Part shown: positions 16,844-26,563 of the stretch, one piece after another | How the letters are laid out: each line of letters starts with the position of its first letter | How positions within the stretch are numbered: position 1 is the first letter of the stretch | Assembly: GCA_964392365.1 (NCBI GenBank) | Contig: CAYMPH010000004.1 | Span: 219,725 to 283,724 of the forward strand | Direction: 5' to 3' | DNA: 64,000 nt | From: CAYMPH01 sp964392365 | Lineage (GTDB): Bacteria; Spirochaetota; UBA4802; UBA5550 | Notes under the pieces: model-generated | What the model saw: only the letters and a program-made list of their open reading frames with translations | Told to the model about the DNA's origin: nothing | Database searches by the model: none | Position numbers and translations under genes: made by a program

Positions 16844-18049
16844 ATGCGTAAATGGATAATTGGAATATTGGTAATACTGTCGGCTGCAGGCGGCATATTC
16901 TGGGCGACAGCTGACAAGGATATGCGCGGGTTGATCGTCAACTTGCCGACCAACAAGGATGTTCTTTTCTGGTCAATCTCACAGCGTGATGCTACTTTCC
17001 GCGCAATGGACCGCTTAACTTTTCTTGTCAAATCCAGGACGGTTCCTGCAGGCAAAGAAGTCTATCCATTGCTGGAAGGAACTCCGCTTAATGTTGGCAT
17101 AGATGTTGATGCCTATATGAAAGAGCAGCGAACCGCCGGATTGGTGATCATTCAGGACGGCAAAATCCGTCTAGAAAAATATGGACTCGGTTTCAGCGGC
17201 AATGGTCGTTGGACCAGTTTCTCTGTTGCAAAATCAGTCACATCAACATTAGTAGGTGCGGCTATCAAGGATGGCTATATCAGGAGCATCGATGATAAGG
17301 TATCTGACTACATTCCAGACCTCAGAGGTTCAGTCTATGATGAGGTCTCTATCAAGCAGCTTCTGACAATGACATCTGGAGTAAAGTGGAATGAGGATTA
17401 TGGTGACCCCAAATCGGATGTAGCCTTGTTTAACGCACACAAGGCTGATCCGGGCGTTGATGTGACTGTCAGTTATATGCGCAGATTGAAGCGTGAAGCG
17501 CCTCCAGGCAGAAAATGGGTTTACAAAACCGGTGAGACTAATTTGATCGGGGTACTGGTCAGTTCGGCGACCAAGAAAAACTTAGCCGACTATTTGTCAG
17601 AGAAGATCTGGCGGCCTTTTGGTATGGAGCAGGATGCGACCTGGCTGCTGGGATCAACCGGCCGTGAAATCAGCGGCTGCTGTCTGCAGGCATCAACCCG
17701 AGACTTTGCCCGCTTTGGTCTGTTCATACTGGGCGGCGGTATTGCAGAAGGCAAGTCTGTATTGCCCGACGGCTGGATAGCTTCAGCAACGACAAAGCAG
17801 GCTGATACCGATAATACTGAATTTGGATATGGCTATCAATGGTGGATCATGGATCATGGCAGCTATACAGCGAGAGGGATTTTCGGTCAGGGCGTCTTCA
17901 TCGACCCCAAGCGGAAACTAATCATCGCATCAAATAGTAACTGGCCGCAGGCTTCTGCTCGTCAGGGTGGCAATCAATTCGAAAAGCGCAATCTGTTCTA
18001 TAAGCAAGTACAGAAGGCGATCGATAATGAGGCAAAGGCCATAAAATAA
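16844..18049 (+). CDS. beta-lactamase/DD-peptidase-fold serine hydrolase
   Basis: The likely protein has 401 residues from the ATG at 16844, which has AAAGGAG seven bases upstream. An in-frame ATG at 16718 would only add an unlikely 42-residue extension. An N-terminal hydrophobic signal or anchor (about 4-21) puts the enzyme in the periplasm. The nucleophile motif SxxK is SVAK (Ser127, Lys130) within TSFSVAKSVTSTLVG, typical of class C-like beta-lactamase/esterase family proteins. YKTGETNLIG holds the second motif region and GIFGQGVFIDP the third. The substrate could be a peptide, an ester or a lactam. The bases look richer in G+C than the neighbours (29 of 60 at 16921-16980), which may mean transfer. 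Confidence 0.85.
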   Translation: MRKWIIGILVILSAAGGIFWATADKDMRGLIVNLPTNKDVLFWSISQRDATFRAMDRLTFLVKSRTVPAGKEVYPLLEGTPLNVGIDVDAYMKEQRTAGLVIIQDGKIRLEKYGLGFSGNGRWTSFSVAKSVTSTLVGAAIKDGYIRSIDDKVSDYIPDLRGSVYDEVSIKQLLTMTSGVKWNEDYGDPKSDVALFNAHKADPGVDVTVSYMRRLKREAPPGRKWVYKTGETNLIGVLVSSATKKNLADYLSEKIWRPFGMEQDATWLLGSTGREISGCCLQASTRDFARFGLFILGGGIAEGKSVLPDGWIASATTKQADTDNTEFGYGYQWWIMDHGSYTARGIFGQGVFIDPKRKLIIASNSNWPQASARQGGNQFEKRNLFYKQVQKAIDNEAKAIK

Positions 18050-18060
18050 ATATAATGAAT

Positions 18061-18124
18061 CTATTCTTCATCTGAATGATTATGAAAAATTGTTCTTGAT
18101 ATTTTTCAGATGAAGAATAGTTTT
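18061..18124 (+). terminator. 16-bp perfect stem with T-run after the serine hydrolase gene
   Basis: CTATTCTTCATCTGAA (18061-18076) pairs exactly with 18105-18120 across a 28-base loop, and TTTTCT follows. It starts 12 bases after the hydrolase stop. The stem is AT-rich and the loop long for an intrinsic terminator, so a role as a bidirectional stop or a binding site is also possible. Confidence 0.55.
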
Positions 18125-18238
18125 CTATAAACAGAACGGTCTTGTCTCTCTGCCTTTTTTATAAGAGAATTTGTTTCGGCTATGCTGTCTTGCTGGTTTC
18201 CGATATGAATAATTATATTTATATAAAGGTAGGCAATT

Positions 18239-20866
18239 TTGAAAATTACTGAAATCCTGCTGAAACGATATAAAGAATCCAGCTTCGTAATTCAGCTTAA
18301 AGCGCGTTTCCTTCTTTTTATCTATGTGATCCTCTTTTTCTTAGTAGCCATTATCATCTTTTATACAACCAATTTGCAGCTTAATAACCCGGCCTTTGGG
18401 TATTCTGTGGATATCAAACTGTTTGGTATTGCTGCAGGGCTGTTGGTTCTTTTAATAGGATTTGCTGCGATTCTTGTCCGCGGATATTTTGCTCTGGCTG
18501 CGCATTGTACCCTTATTATCCTTTTTATGGCAATATGGTTCGGCATGATCATAGACCGTTCGGAAACTGTTTCAAGAATCGATACTATTGTTCTTATTCT
18601 TGCCGTCATATCATCAATACCTTTTTTTATAACCCGAAGCAGGATAGCTATTTTAATTTATTCGGGAGTCAACCTAATGGTTTTTTATGTTTTTATGTTT
18701 TATTTCCGCAGTGATCTGAATCTTTCTGCTGCTGTTTTCCCGGAATTTATTGCAGATAACACTATTGCATTTCTATTTATTGGCATCATATCATATAATC
18801 TTTTTTCCATTAATCGTCGCGCGCTGGATAAAGCGGAAAATGATATTGCTGATCGGGAAAAAGCCGAAAAAGCTCTGAAAGAAAGTGAGCAGAAGCTGCG
18901 TGCAATTTTCGACACTTCATTCGGATTTATCGGTCTTTTAACTCCTGAGGGTATAATTATCGAAGCTAATCAGACTGCTTTGGATCTCAGCGGCGCTCAA
19001 CTCTCAGACGTTCTTGGAAAGCCTTTCTGGGAAACACATTGGTGGTCACACTCTGCTGAACTCCAGGAACAGCTCCGTGCAGCAGTGCGGGATGCTGCTG
19101 CTGGAAATTTTATCCGATTTGAAACAATACATCCAGATATCGATGGATCACATCGCACTATAGACTTTTCGCTGAAACCGGTAAAAGATGATGCAGGAAA
19201 GGTTATTCTGTTAATCCCGGAGGGACGCGATATTACTGAACGCAAGCAGTCTGAAGAAGCGCTTCAGGCAGCGATGGAGGAGCTCCAGGCGACCATGGAG
19301 GAGCTTGAGACTTCCAGCAGGGAGCTCGAAGAAAGTGAGATGCAATACCGATTTATTTCTGAAAATACTGCTGATGTTATCTGGGCTTTGAGTCTCAAAA
19401 CCGGCAAATTTACATACGTTAGTCCATCAGTATATAAAATGCGGGGCTTCACCCCAGAAGAAGTTATGAACCAGACACTACAGGATGTCTTAACTCCTGA
19501 TTCGATTGAAATAGCTGTGCAAAAAATGCAAAATGGCATTACTAAAAAAAAAGGCAACCCGAAATTATATAATTATGTAATTCAAGTTAATCAGATTTGT
19601 AAGGATGGGTCTGTAATTCCTACTGAAGTTGCATCAACTTTAGTTTTCGATGAAAACGATCAGCCGATGGAGATTATTGGTATCTCCCGGGACATCACCG
19701 AAAGAAAAAAGGCGGAAGAACAAAACCGCATACTGGAGGAGCGTCTGCAGCAGGCGGATAAGATGGAATCCATAGGCAGACTGGCAGGCGGTATTGCCCA
19801 CGATTTCAATAATCTTCTCATGGGAATTCAGGGGTATGCTTCCCTGACAAAAATGAATATCGATAAATCACACCCATATTACGAAATGCTTCAACTGATT
19901 GAGGATCAGGTGCAAAGTGGTGCAGATTTAACTAAGCAGCTGTTGAGTTTTGCACGCGGAGGAAGATATGAGATCAAGCCGACTGACTTGAATGAAATTA
20001 TTAAAAAAACATCATCCATGTTCAGCAGAACCAAAAAGGAAATATCTATTGAACTTAAAGGATGTAAAGACCTATGGAGCGTGGAAGTTGACAGGAGCCA
20101 GATTGAACAGGTATTCGTGAATCTGTTTGTTAATGCCTGGCAGGCCATGCCAGGAGGAGGAAGGATTTATCTTGAAACAGAAAATATTCTTTTGAATGAT
20201 GAATCAGCTCTTATCAACTCAGTTAATCCAGGAAAATATGTTAAAATAAATGTATCAGATACGGGCACAGGAATGGATGAAAAGACCATGGAGCATATTT
20301 TTGATCCATTTTTCACGACAAAAGAAATGGGAAGAGGCACAGGTTTAGGATTAGCGACAGTCAACGGGATAATCAAAGGACATAAGGGAATAATAAATGT
20401 TTACAGCAAGCCTGCTAAAGGAACGACTTTTACCATATATCTGCCTGCTTCAGAAAAGGAAGTGGTAAATGAAAAGATTCAAACAAAGGAAATAATTAAA
20501 GGAACAGAGACAATTCTGCTTGTTGATGACGAAAAGATGGTACTGGGTGTAAACAGAAAGCTGCTTGAGAGCATCGGCTACAAAGTCTATACTGCCGGCA
20601 GCGGCCTGGAGGCTGTCTCTATTTATATGGAGAAACAAAACGAAATTGATCTGATCATTCTGGATATGATCATGCCTGGCTTATCAGGTGCAGAACTCAT
20701 AGATCGTCTGATAGAGATCAATTTCAGTATAAAAATTCTTCTAACAAGCGGCTACAGCATAGATGGTGAAGCTCAAAAAACAATGGAACGCGGCTGCAGC
20801 GGATTTTTACAAAAGCCGTTTCAAATCGAACAACTTTCCTGTAAGGTCAGGGAAATGTTAGACTGA
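18239..20866 (+). CDS. membrane hybrid sensor histidine kinase (PAS-PAS-HisKA-HATPase-REC)
   Basis: This 875-residue protein has about six N-terminal membrane helices (20-205) and a coiled linker. PAS 1 (about 222-345) starts LRAIFDTSFGFIGLLTPEG. A second coil (EEALQAAMEELQATMEELE) is followed by PAS 2 (about 370-500) with ENTADVIWAL. The HisKA phosphoacceptor lies in GGIAHDFNNLLMGIQGY. The HATPase has an N box with NLFVNAWQAMP and G boxes DTGTGMDE and GRGTGLGLATV. The C-terminal receiver has the phospho-Asp in LIILDMIMPG and a conserved KPF. The start is TTG at 18239 behind AAAGGTAGG. No response regulator with an output domain is adjacent, so it may phosphorylate a separate partner or signal through its own receiver. 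Confidence 0.94.
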   Translation: MKITEILLKRYKESSFVIQLKARFLLFIYVILFFLVAIIIFYTTNLQLNNPAFGYSVDIKLFGIAAGLLVLLIGFAAILVRGYFALAAHCTLIILFMAIWFGMIIDRSETVSRIDTIVLILAVISSIPFFITRSRIAILIYSGVNLMVFYVFMFYFRSDLNLSAAVFPEFIADNTIAFLFIGIISYNLFSINRRALDKAENDIADREKAEKALKESEQKLRAIFDTSFGFIGLLTPEGIIIEANQTALDLSGAQLSDVLGKPFWETHWWSHSAELQEQLRAAVRDAAAGNFIRFETIHPDIDGSHRTIDFSLKPVKDDAGKVILLIPEGRDITERKQSEEALQAAMEELQATMEELETSSRELEESEMQYRFISENTADVIWALSLKTGKFTYVSPSVYKMRGFTPEEVMNQTLQDVLTPDSIEIAVQKMQNGITKKKGNPKLYNYVIQVNQICKDGSVIPTEVASTLVFDENDQPMEIIGISRDITERKKAEEQNRILEERLQQADKMESIGRLAGGIAHDFNNLLMGIQGYASLTKMNIDKSHPYYEMLQLIEDQVQSGADLTKQLLSFARGGRYEIKPTDLNEIIKKTSSMFSRTKKEISIELKGCKDLWSVEVDRSQIEQVFVNLFVNAWQAMPGGGRIYLETENILLNDESALINSVNPGKYVKINVSDTGTGMDEKTMEHIFDPFFTTKEMGRGTGLGLATVNGIIKGHKGIINVYSKPAKGTTFTIYLPASEKEVVNEKIQTKEIIKGTETILLVDDEKMVLGVNRKLLESIGYKVYTAGSGLEAVSIYMEKQNEIDLIILDMIMPGLSGAELIDRLIEINFSIKILLTSGYSIDGEAQKTMERGCSGFLQKPFQIEQLSCKVREMLD

Positions 20867-20997
20867 AACAGCATGAGACCTGAATAAAATATTTATATTA
20901 ATAATAAAAATCTCTATTATTTTTAAGAAGAATTCCGATTCATAGCAATCCCGATATAATCGAATTTCTAATTAAATACAATTCTTAATCTCTGTAA

Positions 20998-22191
20998 TTA
21001 ACTTATTATTTTCACAGCGGAATCATAATCTGCTTTACCCTTAACAGCCTGCATAATTTTTCCTGTAAGTTTTGCGTCCCCGATTACAAAAGCTCCTGCC
21101 AGCTTGTTTTCAATGAAAAATAATTTTTTATATATTTTTTTATCTTCATCAAACACTTTGTAGTCAGTAAATTTTATACCGGAAATTTCATCACCTATAA
21201 ATCCGTATGATAAAACAGATGTTCCGAATGAATTTAAAAGTGCAGGAGAATCCTCCTCTATAAAGATATCATCAACACCCGATGCATTTGCTCCTGCAGT
21301 TTTTCCCTGACGAACAGCCCTCATCCAGAAAGCATTCAATCTGCCGTTATATTCAGATGAATCACCACAGGCGAAAATATCTTTCACTGATGTCTGCATT
21401 TTTTCATCAACTATAATTCCTTTGCCTGTTTTAATACCGCTGCTTAACGCAAGCTTGATATCAGGAATTACGCCTGCTGAATAAATAATCATATCAGACA
21501 ATATGATTTTTCCGTCTGATAATCTGACTGATGTAGCGGATTCATTTCCAATGAGAGCATCAACTGAAGCATTATAAATTAAGTTTACACCACGCGCTTT
21601 CATTATTGAGTCATATTTAGCTGAACCCTCTGCATCGAGCATTCTCGGCAGAATTCTGGATCCTCTTTCAATTACTGTAACAGCAATATTTCTTTTTAAC
21701 AAAGAATCAACAGCTTCAAGCCCGAGAGGACCGCCTCCGATTATTGCCACACTTTTTGATTTTTCAGCGCATGCAAAAACCTTTTCTGCATCGGAAATTG
21801 TTTTTATAACAAAAACATTATTCTTCAGCATTGCTTCAGGCGATGGTGTAAAACAACGGCTCCCGTTTGCCAGTATCAGCCTGCTGTAATCATGTTCAGA
21901 GCCGTCGGAGCATTTTATCTTTTTTTTATCCGGCATAATTTCCGTGACTGAAATTCCTGGAAAAAAATCAATCCTGTTTTCGGAATACCATGATCCCGGA
22001 TTAAGAAAAAAATTGGACTTCTTCGTAATTTCTTTATTAGATATAAATTCTGTCAGATATGGCCTGTAATAAGGGAAAAAATTTTCCTCGGAAAAAAGTT
22101 TTATATTTATATCCTGATTATTCTTTCTGATTTCCCTGGCGGCTGACACGCCGGATGCTGATGCACCCACTATTACTATAGTATCGCTCAT
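20998..22191 (-). CDS. FAD/NAD(P)-dependent oxidoreductase (rubredoxin/NADH reductase type)
   Basis: This 397-residue protein is of the Pyr_redox_2 fold. The FAD-binding motif is VIVGASASGVSAARE at the N-terminus. The NAD-binding motif is VAIIGGGPLGLEAVDSLL near residue 145. The second FAD segment DIFACGDSSEYNG is near 290. It has no CxxxxC redox disulfide, so it belongs with nitrite-reductase-like, NorW and rubredoxin-reductase flavoproteins that pass electrons from NAD(P)H to a small redox protein. No rubredoxin gene is adjacent, so the partner is unknown. It is divergent from the FecR gene. Confidence 0.88.
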   Translation of the reverse strand: MSDTIVIVGASASGVSAAREIRKNNQDINIKLFSEENFFPYYRPYLTEFISNKEITKKSNFFLNPGSWYSENRIDFFPGISVTEIMPDKKKIKCSDGSEHDYSRLILANGSRCFTPSPEAMLKNNVFVIKTISDAEKVFACAEKSKSVAIIGGGPLGLEAVDSLLKRNIAVTVIERGSRILPRMLDAEGSAKYDSIMKARGVNLIYNASVDALIGNESATSVRLSDGKIILSDMIIYSAGVIPDIKLALSSGIKTGKGIIVDEKMQTSVKDIFACGDSSEYNGRLNAFWMRAVRQGKTAGANASGVDDIFIEEDSPALLNSFGTSVLSYGFIGDEISGIKFTDYKVFDEDKKIYKKLFFIENKLAGAFVIGDAKLTGKIMQAVKGKADYDSAVKIIS

Positions 22192-22293
22192 ATAACCTCA
22201 TAAAAAAATGATTTTGAAAATCTAACCTGCTTTCTGGAAAAATTTTAAGTAACTGAATATATCGGTAGAACTTTTTGTCAAGATAGATTATGC

Positions 22294-22344
22294 TTGACAT
22301 ACTCTTATTGAAGATATTCTATTTAATAATAGAATATCTTCAAT
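22294..22344 (+). promoter_or_regulatory. FecR-gene promoter with 17-bp palindrome over the -10 region
   Basis: TTGACA at 22294-22299 is followed after 17 bases by TTCTAT (22317-22322), with TATTCT overlapping it. Exactly over this -10 lies a perfect inverted repeat. ATTGAAGATATTCTATT (22307-22323) and its complement (22328-22344) are separated by TAAT. The arrangement looks like a repressor operator that would block the promoter, or a hairpin at the 5' end of the transcript. The start codon at 22415 is about 70 bases downstream. Confidence 0.6.
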
Positions 22345-22414
22345 ATTTTAAGAATTTCAAAGTTAAATTCTACAGACGATGCCGTTATATTTTTCATAAA
22401 GGAGACTTTCAGCT

Positions 22415-23125
22415 ATGTATAAAAGAAATATGCTTATAATATCTCTAATTGTATCAGCAGCAATATTTACATCATGCGGTAAAAAAGAAATGAAATCTGA
22501 AAACGGATTTGTAAAATTTGTTTCCGGTGATGTTTCGCTTTTTACCGGAAATAACAGCCATAAAATAAAACAGGGTGAAATAGTAAAAGTAAATGATCGT
22601 ATTGTCACCGGAGCTGACGGAGTTGCAGTTATTGAAATTGCAGACGGTCTTGCAATTGCGGAAATCCAGAATAATGCAGATTTCAAAATAGCAAGCCTTT
22701 CAGGAAACAGCAGTGAACTCCAGGCCGATCAGGGAAGTATCTGGCTCAATGTAATGAAAAAACTTATTAAAGGCGAAACAGTTTCACTGAAAACAAAAAC
22801 AACTGTAGCCTCAGTAAGGGGCACAAAATTTTATACTTTTCAATTTGCTGATTACCAGGCAACATGCTACTGTGAAGGCGAAGTGAATCTCAAAGGGGTT
22901 CAATCTTCTTATTCCGGCGAGATGAAACAGGATTATTTATCATACACTAAAAACGGGAAAACAATCTTTTTAGCACCTGCTGATACTAAATTTCTGGGTG
23001 TTACCGGCCATAATCATTCTATGGTTGAGAATAGTCCGCTTGGCAAAAAGGCCTGTGTGTTAACTCCGGATATGATGAAGACCCTTAAAACACTTGTTGA
23101 TAAAAAATTTGACAATGCAAAATAA
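22415..23125 (+). CDS. FecR-domain lipoprotein
   Basis: This 236-residue protein has a lipoprotein signal ending in FTSCG (Cys at about 21). A FecR domain (about 35-150) has GDVSLFTGNN, KVNDRIVTGADGVAVIEIADG, GSIWLNVMKKL and KTKTTVASVRGTKF. In many bacteria stand-alone FecR-domain proteins are envelope beta proteins of uncertain role, unlike the TonB-linked FecR anti-sigma factors. No sigma factor or TonB receptor is adjacent. The upstream palindrome over the promoter suggests tight transcriptional control. A GGAG site precedes the ATG. Confidence 0.85.
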   Translation: MYKRNMLIISLIVSAAIFTSCGKKEMKSENGFVKFVSGDVSLFTGNNSHKIKQGEIVKVNDRIVTGADGVAVIEIADGLAIAEIQNNADFKIASLSGNSSELQADQGSIWLNVMKKLIKGETVSLKTKTTVASVRGTKFYTFQFADYQATCYCEGEVNLKGVQSSYSGEMKQDYLSYTKNGKTIFLAPADTKFLGVTGHNHSMVENSPLGKKACVLTPDMMKTLKTLVDKKFDNAK

Positions 23126-23161
23126 AATCTGACAAATCCAGAATAAGTTCTCACTGAAAAA

Positions 23162-23190
23162 ATACAAGGGTATAAATATTGCCCTTGTAT
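23162..23190 (+). terminator. hairpin between the FecR gene and the ech operon
   Basis: ATACAAGGG (23162-23170) pairs with CCCTTGTAT (23182-23190) around an 11-base loop, 37 bases after the FecR stop. No U-run follows, so it is a weak intrinsic terminator at best. It separates the FecR transcript from the hydrogenase operon. Confidence 0.4.
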
Positions 23191-23283
23191 GCCGCTGTTT
23201 CAATTTAAAAAAGTAATTAATTCTTGACATCCGGCAATCTTTATCGTCATTATCATATTAGCTCTTTTCGTATTGGAATAGAA

Positions 23284-25173
23284 ATGTATATAATATTATT
23301 TTTAATAATATATCCTCTCATCACAGGATTAATTCTGCTTATTATACCGATAAAACCGGTTCGCAGGATTATAGCTGTAGTAACAAATATTATTCTATGT
23401 GTTCTTCCTATATATCTACTCTATCTCTATATTGACCAGCCTGCCGCATATTTTAATATTGAATTTAATTATGTTAACGAAATATTATTCGGAATTGAAT
23501 TAATCTTTTCAGCAGTTCTTCTTTTCATAGCAATTAAATCAAAAAAACTTATTGTGGCTTTTCTAATAATTTTTCAGACAGTTCTTATCCTATATTTTGA
23601 AATATTCTATGGCGGATCTATAAAAATATCCAATCATATTTTTGTAGATAAGCTGACTCTTGTTATGGCTCTTATAATTGGTATTATCGGAAGCCTTATC
23701 TGCAATTATGCAATCGGTTATATTGAAGAATTTCACCAGCATCACCCGGAGATCAAAGACAACAGAAGGTTTTTCTTTTTTCTCATGTACACATTTCTTT
23801 CAGCAATGTTCGGCATAGTTTTTTCAAACAGCATTACCTGGATATATTTTTTCTGGGAAATTACAACAATCTGCTCATTCCTGCTCATAGGTTATAAAAA
23901 GGATTACCTGTCATTCAAAGGATCTTTTACTGCTCTGACCATGAATCTGATCGGAGGTGCAGCCTTTGCACTTGGAATAATCTGGATTTATTCAAACACA
24001 CAGACTCTGGAGCTGAATAAAATAGTACTAATGGATAAAGAGATCGTTCTTTTTCCCGCAGTTCTTTTTGCCATAGCAGGCATGACTAAATCAGCGCAGC
24101 TTCCTTTTTCTTCGTGGCTTACGGGTGCAATGGTTGCTCCAACGCCTGTATCTGCACTGCTTCATTCAAGCACCATGGTTAAAGCAGGGGTTTATCTGAT
24201 TCTAAAGGTAGCTCCGATTTTTCATGGAACCAAAGCGGGTTTAATGCTTTCATTCATAGGAGGCACAACCTTTCTCTTTGCATCATTCATAGCAATATCA
24301 CAAAGTAATGCCAAGAAAGTACTTGCCTACTCCACCATTGCTAATTTAGGCCTTGTTGTAGCATGTGCAGGCATTGACTCTCCTGAAGCAGTCTGGTCTG
24401 CAATTCTTATTATAATATTTCATGCTGTTGCCAAGTCGCTTCTTTTTCTCTCAGTGGGAGTTATTGAACACAAGATCGGCAGCAGAGACATAGAAGACAT
24501 GGATCACCTTATCACTCTTATGCCTAAGGTTGCAGCTATGATGATTATCGGAATGAGCGGAATGTTCCTGGCTCCTTTCGGCATGCTGATTAGCAAATGG
24601 GTTACTCTAAAGGCGTTTATTGATTTTAATCCGATTCTTGCAATCATGCTGGCGTATGGAAGCGCTGCAACTTTATTTTTCTGGACCAAATGGATGGGAA
24701 AAATCATTGTAATAAGATATGATAAAGACAATCTTGAAAAAATGGTAAGCGGCTGGGAATGGTTCTCATTAACCACGCTTTCAATTTTATCTCTGGTTGT
24801 GTGCATTCTGTTTCCAGCTATATCCACAAATATACTTGCTCCATACACTAAGGAAATATTCGGATTCAGCCCGACAGCTGATTACATCAACATGATTATT
24901 ATTACAGCAATTATGATAGGGCTGATAGTTATGCTGCCGCTGGGTCTCATATATGATGCATATTTCAATAAAAACTACAAACGGGTTGGTACTTATTTCG
25001 GCGGGCTCAATTTCACAAAGAGTACTTATACGGACTCAATGGGTGAACTCAGAAGAACTGAACTTAAGAACTACTACCTGCAGGGATTTTTCGGAGAACC
25101 AAAACTTCTTCTTACAGGGATTATTGTATCAACGATATTGATTATTATTATGTTCGGGGTTGCAATAAAATGA
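23284..25173 (+). CDS. echA: Ech hydrogenase subunit A (NuoL-like proton-translocating membrane subunit)
   Basis: This is a multi-pass membrane protein of 629 residues from the ATG at 23284. An upstream TTG at 23224 would add 20 hydrophilic residues and is less likely. About 14-16 helices are predicted. The antiporter-like core shows YFFWEITTICSFLLIGY, GMTKSAQLPFSSWLTGAMVAPTPVSALLHSSTMVKAGVYLI, and the key membrane Lys/Glu and His positions of the NuoL/MrpA family. In Ech-type complexes this subunit couples ferredoxin-driven H2 production to ion pumping. It is followed with ATGA overlap by the NuoH-like subunit. It is the first of six genes in canonical echABCDEF order. Confidence 0.9.
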   Translation: MYIILFLIIYPLITGLILLIIPIKPVRRIIAVVTNIILCVLPIYLLYLYIDQPAAYFNIEFNYVNEILFGIELIFSAVLLFIAIKSKKLIVAFLIIFQTVLILYFEIFYGGSIKISNHIFVDKLTLVMALIIGIIGSLICNYAIGYIEEFHQHHPEIKDNRRFFFFLMYTFLSAMFGIVFSNSITWIYFFWEITTICSFLLIGYKKDYLSFKGSFTALTMNLIGGAAFALGIIWIYSNTQTLELNKIVLMDKEIVLFPAVLFAIAGMTKSAQLPFSSWLTGAMVAPTPVSALLHSSTMVKAGVYLILKVAPIFHGTKAGLMLSFIGGTTFLFASFIAISQSNAKKVLAYSTIANLGLVVACAGIDSPEAVWSAILIIIFHAVAKSLLFLSVGVIEHKIGSRDIEDMDHLITLMPKVAAMMIIGMSGMFLAPFGMLISKWVTLKAFIDFNPILAIMLAYGSAATLFFWTKWMGKIIVIRYDKDNLEKMVSGWEWFSLTTLSILSLVVCILFPAISTNILAPYTKEIFGFSPTADYINMIIITAIMIGLIVMLPLGLIYDAYFNKNYKRVGTYFGGLNFTKSTYTDSMGELRRTELKNYYLQGFFGEPKLLLTGIIVSTILIIIMFGVAIK

Positions 25174-26081
25174 ATTTACCGGTTCTAAATATCCCTGCTG
25201 ATTCAGTTATAAATTTCATATATTCAAATATGTGGATTAAAATCGCGCTATATCTGGTACTGGCTCCGTTTGCAGGCGGTCTCCTAGCAGGGATTGACAG
25301 AAAATTTTCAGCTTATATGCAGGGCCGGACCGGTCCGCCTATCATTCAGCCTTTTTATGACATTCTGAAACTGATAAAAAAAGAAACTATCAAAATAAAC
25401 AGATTCCAGAACTTCACCATATTTCTTTTTTCATTGCTGATAATAATCACAGGAGTATTCTTTTTTTCTGGCGGAGAGCTTCTGCTCGTAATGTTCTGCC
25501 TTTTACTTGCAGGGGTATTTTTTGTATTATCCGGATTCACGCATAATTCACCATATAGCCACATAGGAGCGGAACGCGAACTGATACAGATGATGTCCTA
25601 CGATCCTATGATTCTCATTGTAGCAATCGGCATGTACATGGTAACAGGCACATTCAAGGTTGAACGCATAGCAGCTCTGGAGTATCCGCTGATCGCATAT
25701 CTGCCTGGAATTTTTTTCGGATACTGCTATATGCTTACGTTCAAATTCCGCAAGTCGCCTTTCGATCTTTCCATGTCTCATCATGCGCATCAGGAGCTGG
25801 TAAAAGGTCTTGTAACTGAATTTTCAGGTAAAACACTGGCTCTGATAGAGGTTATTCACTGGTACGAAAATATAATGCTGCTTGGAATTGTTTATCTTTT
25901 TTTTGCATACAATCCTGCATTGGGCGTGGCAGTCTGCCTGCTGGTATGGATTTCAGAAACATTCATAGATAATACTTTCGCGCGTTTCAAATGGGATCTG
26001 GCTTTTAAAAGCGCCTGGATAGTTACAGTAATTGCAGGAATTTCAAATATATTAGTGCTGTTTTTTATTCTTCCTAAATAG
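25170..26081 (+). CDS. echB: Ech hydrogenase subunit B (NuoH-like membrane subunit)
   Basis: This 303-residue protein has about eight membrane helices. Family signatures are AGIDRKFSAYMQGRTGPPIIQPFYDILKL near the N-terminus (quinone-site/connecting region of NuoH) and HIGAERELIQMMSYDP, a Glu-rich cytoplasmic loop. A third is FKFRKSPFDLSMSHHAHQELV followed by EFSGKTLALIEVIHWYE. It anchors the hydrophilic hydrogenase arm and forms part of the ion path. The start overlaps the echA stop (ATGA), so the subunits are coupled. All features fit the Ech/Hyc subfamily rather than complex I. Confidence 0.92.
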   Translation: MNLPVLNIPADSVINFIYSNMWIKIALYLVLAPFAGGLLAGIDRKFSAYMQGRTGPPIIQPFYDILKLIKKETIKINRFQNFTIFLFSLLIIITGVFFFSGGELLLVMFCLLLAGVFFVLSGFTHNSPYSHIGAERELIQMMSYDPMILIVAIGMYMVTGTFKVERIAALEYPLIAYLPGIFFGYCYMLTFKFRKSPFDLSMSHHAHQELVKGLVTEFSGKTLALIEVIHWYENIMLLGIVYLFFAYNPALGVAVCLLVWISETFIDNTFARFKWDLAFKSAWIVTVIAGISNILVLFFILPK

Positions 26082-26094
26082 GAGAATTGATCGG

Positions 26095-26556
26095 ATGTCA
26101 TCATCATTCACAAAATCACCCTGGGTCATACACTACGACGGGACAAGCTGTAACGGCTGCGACATAGAGGTTCTTGCATGCCTCACGCCCTTGTATGATG
26201 TTGAAAGATTCGGAATAATCAATACCGGGAATCCCAAGCACGCTGATATTTTTCTTCTCACAGGTTCAATAAACGAACAGAATATACAGGTGGTTAAAAA
26301 TATTTATAATCAGATGCCTGAGCCGAAAGTGGTTCTCGCAATAGGCATTTGCGCAACATCGGGGGGCATATTCAGGGAATGCTACAATGTTGAAGGCGGC
26401 GTTGACAAAGTTCTTCCGGTTGATGTTTATATTCCTGGTTGTCCAACAAGACCTGAGGCAATTATTGACGGTATAGTTAAATCACTTTCAATACTTGAGT
26501 ATAAATACAAAGAAATGAAAAAAAATAAACCGGTCACAAGAGACGATAAAGGTTAA
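26095..26556 (+). CDS. echC: Ech hydrogenase subunit C (NuoB-like small [4Fe-4S] subunit)
   Basis: This 153-residue protein is of the NuoB/hydrogenase small-subunit family. Four cluster ligands are visible: Cys19 and Cys22 (TSCNGCDIE), Cys86 (GICATSGG) and Cys116 (YIPGCPTRPEA). They bind the proximal [4Fe-4S] cluster that passes electrons to the [NiFe] site. TAGGAG precedes the ATG, sharing bases with the echB stop. Length and motif spacing match Ech/CooL-type subunits. Confidence 0.95.
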   Translation: MSSSFTKSPWVIHYDGTSCNGCDIEVLACLTPLYDVERFGIINTGNPKHADIFLLTGSINEQNIQVVKNIYNQMPEPKVVLAIGICATSGGIFRECYNVEGGVDKVLPVDVYIPGCPTRPEAIIDGIVKSLSILEYKYKEMKKNKPVTRDDKG

Positions 26557-26563
26557 CTAATAT

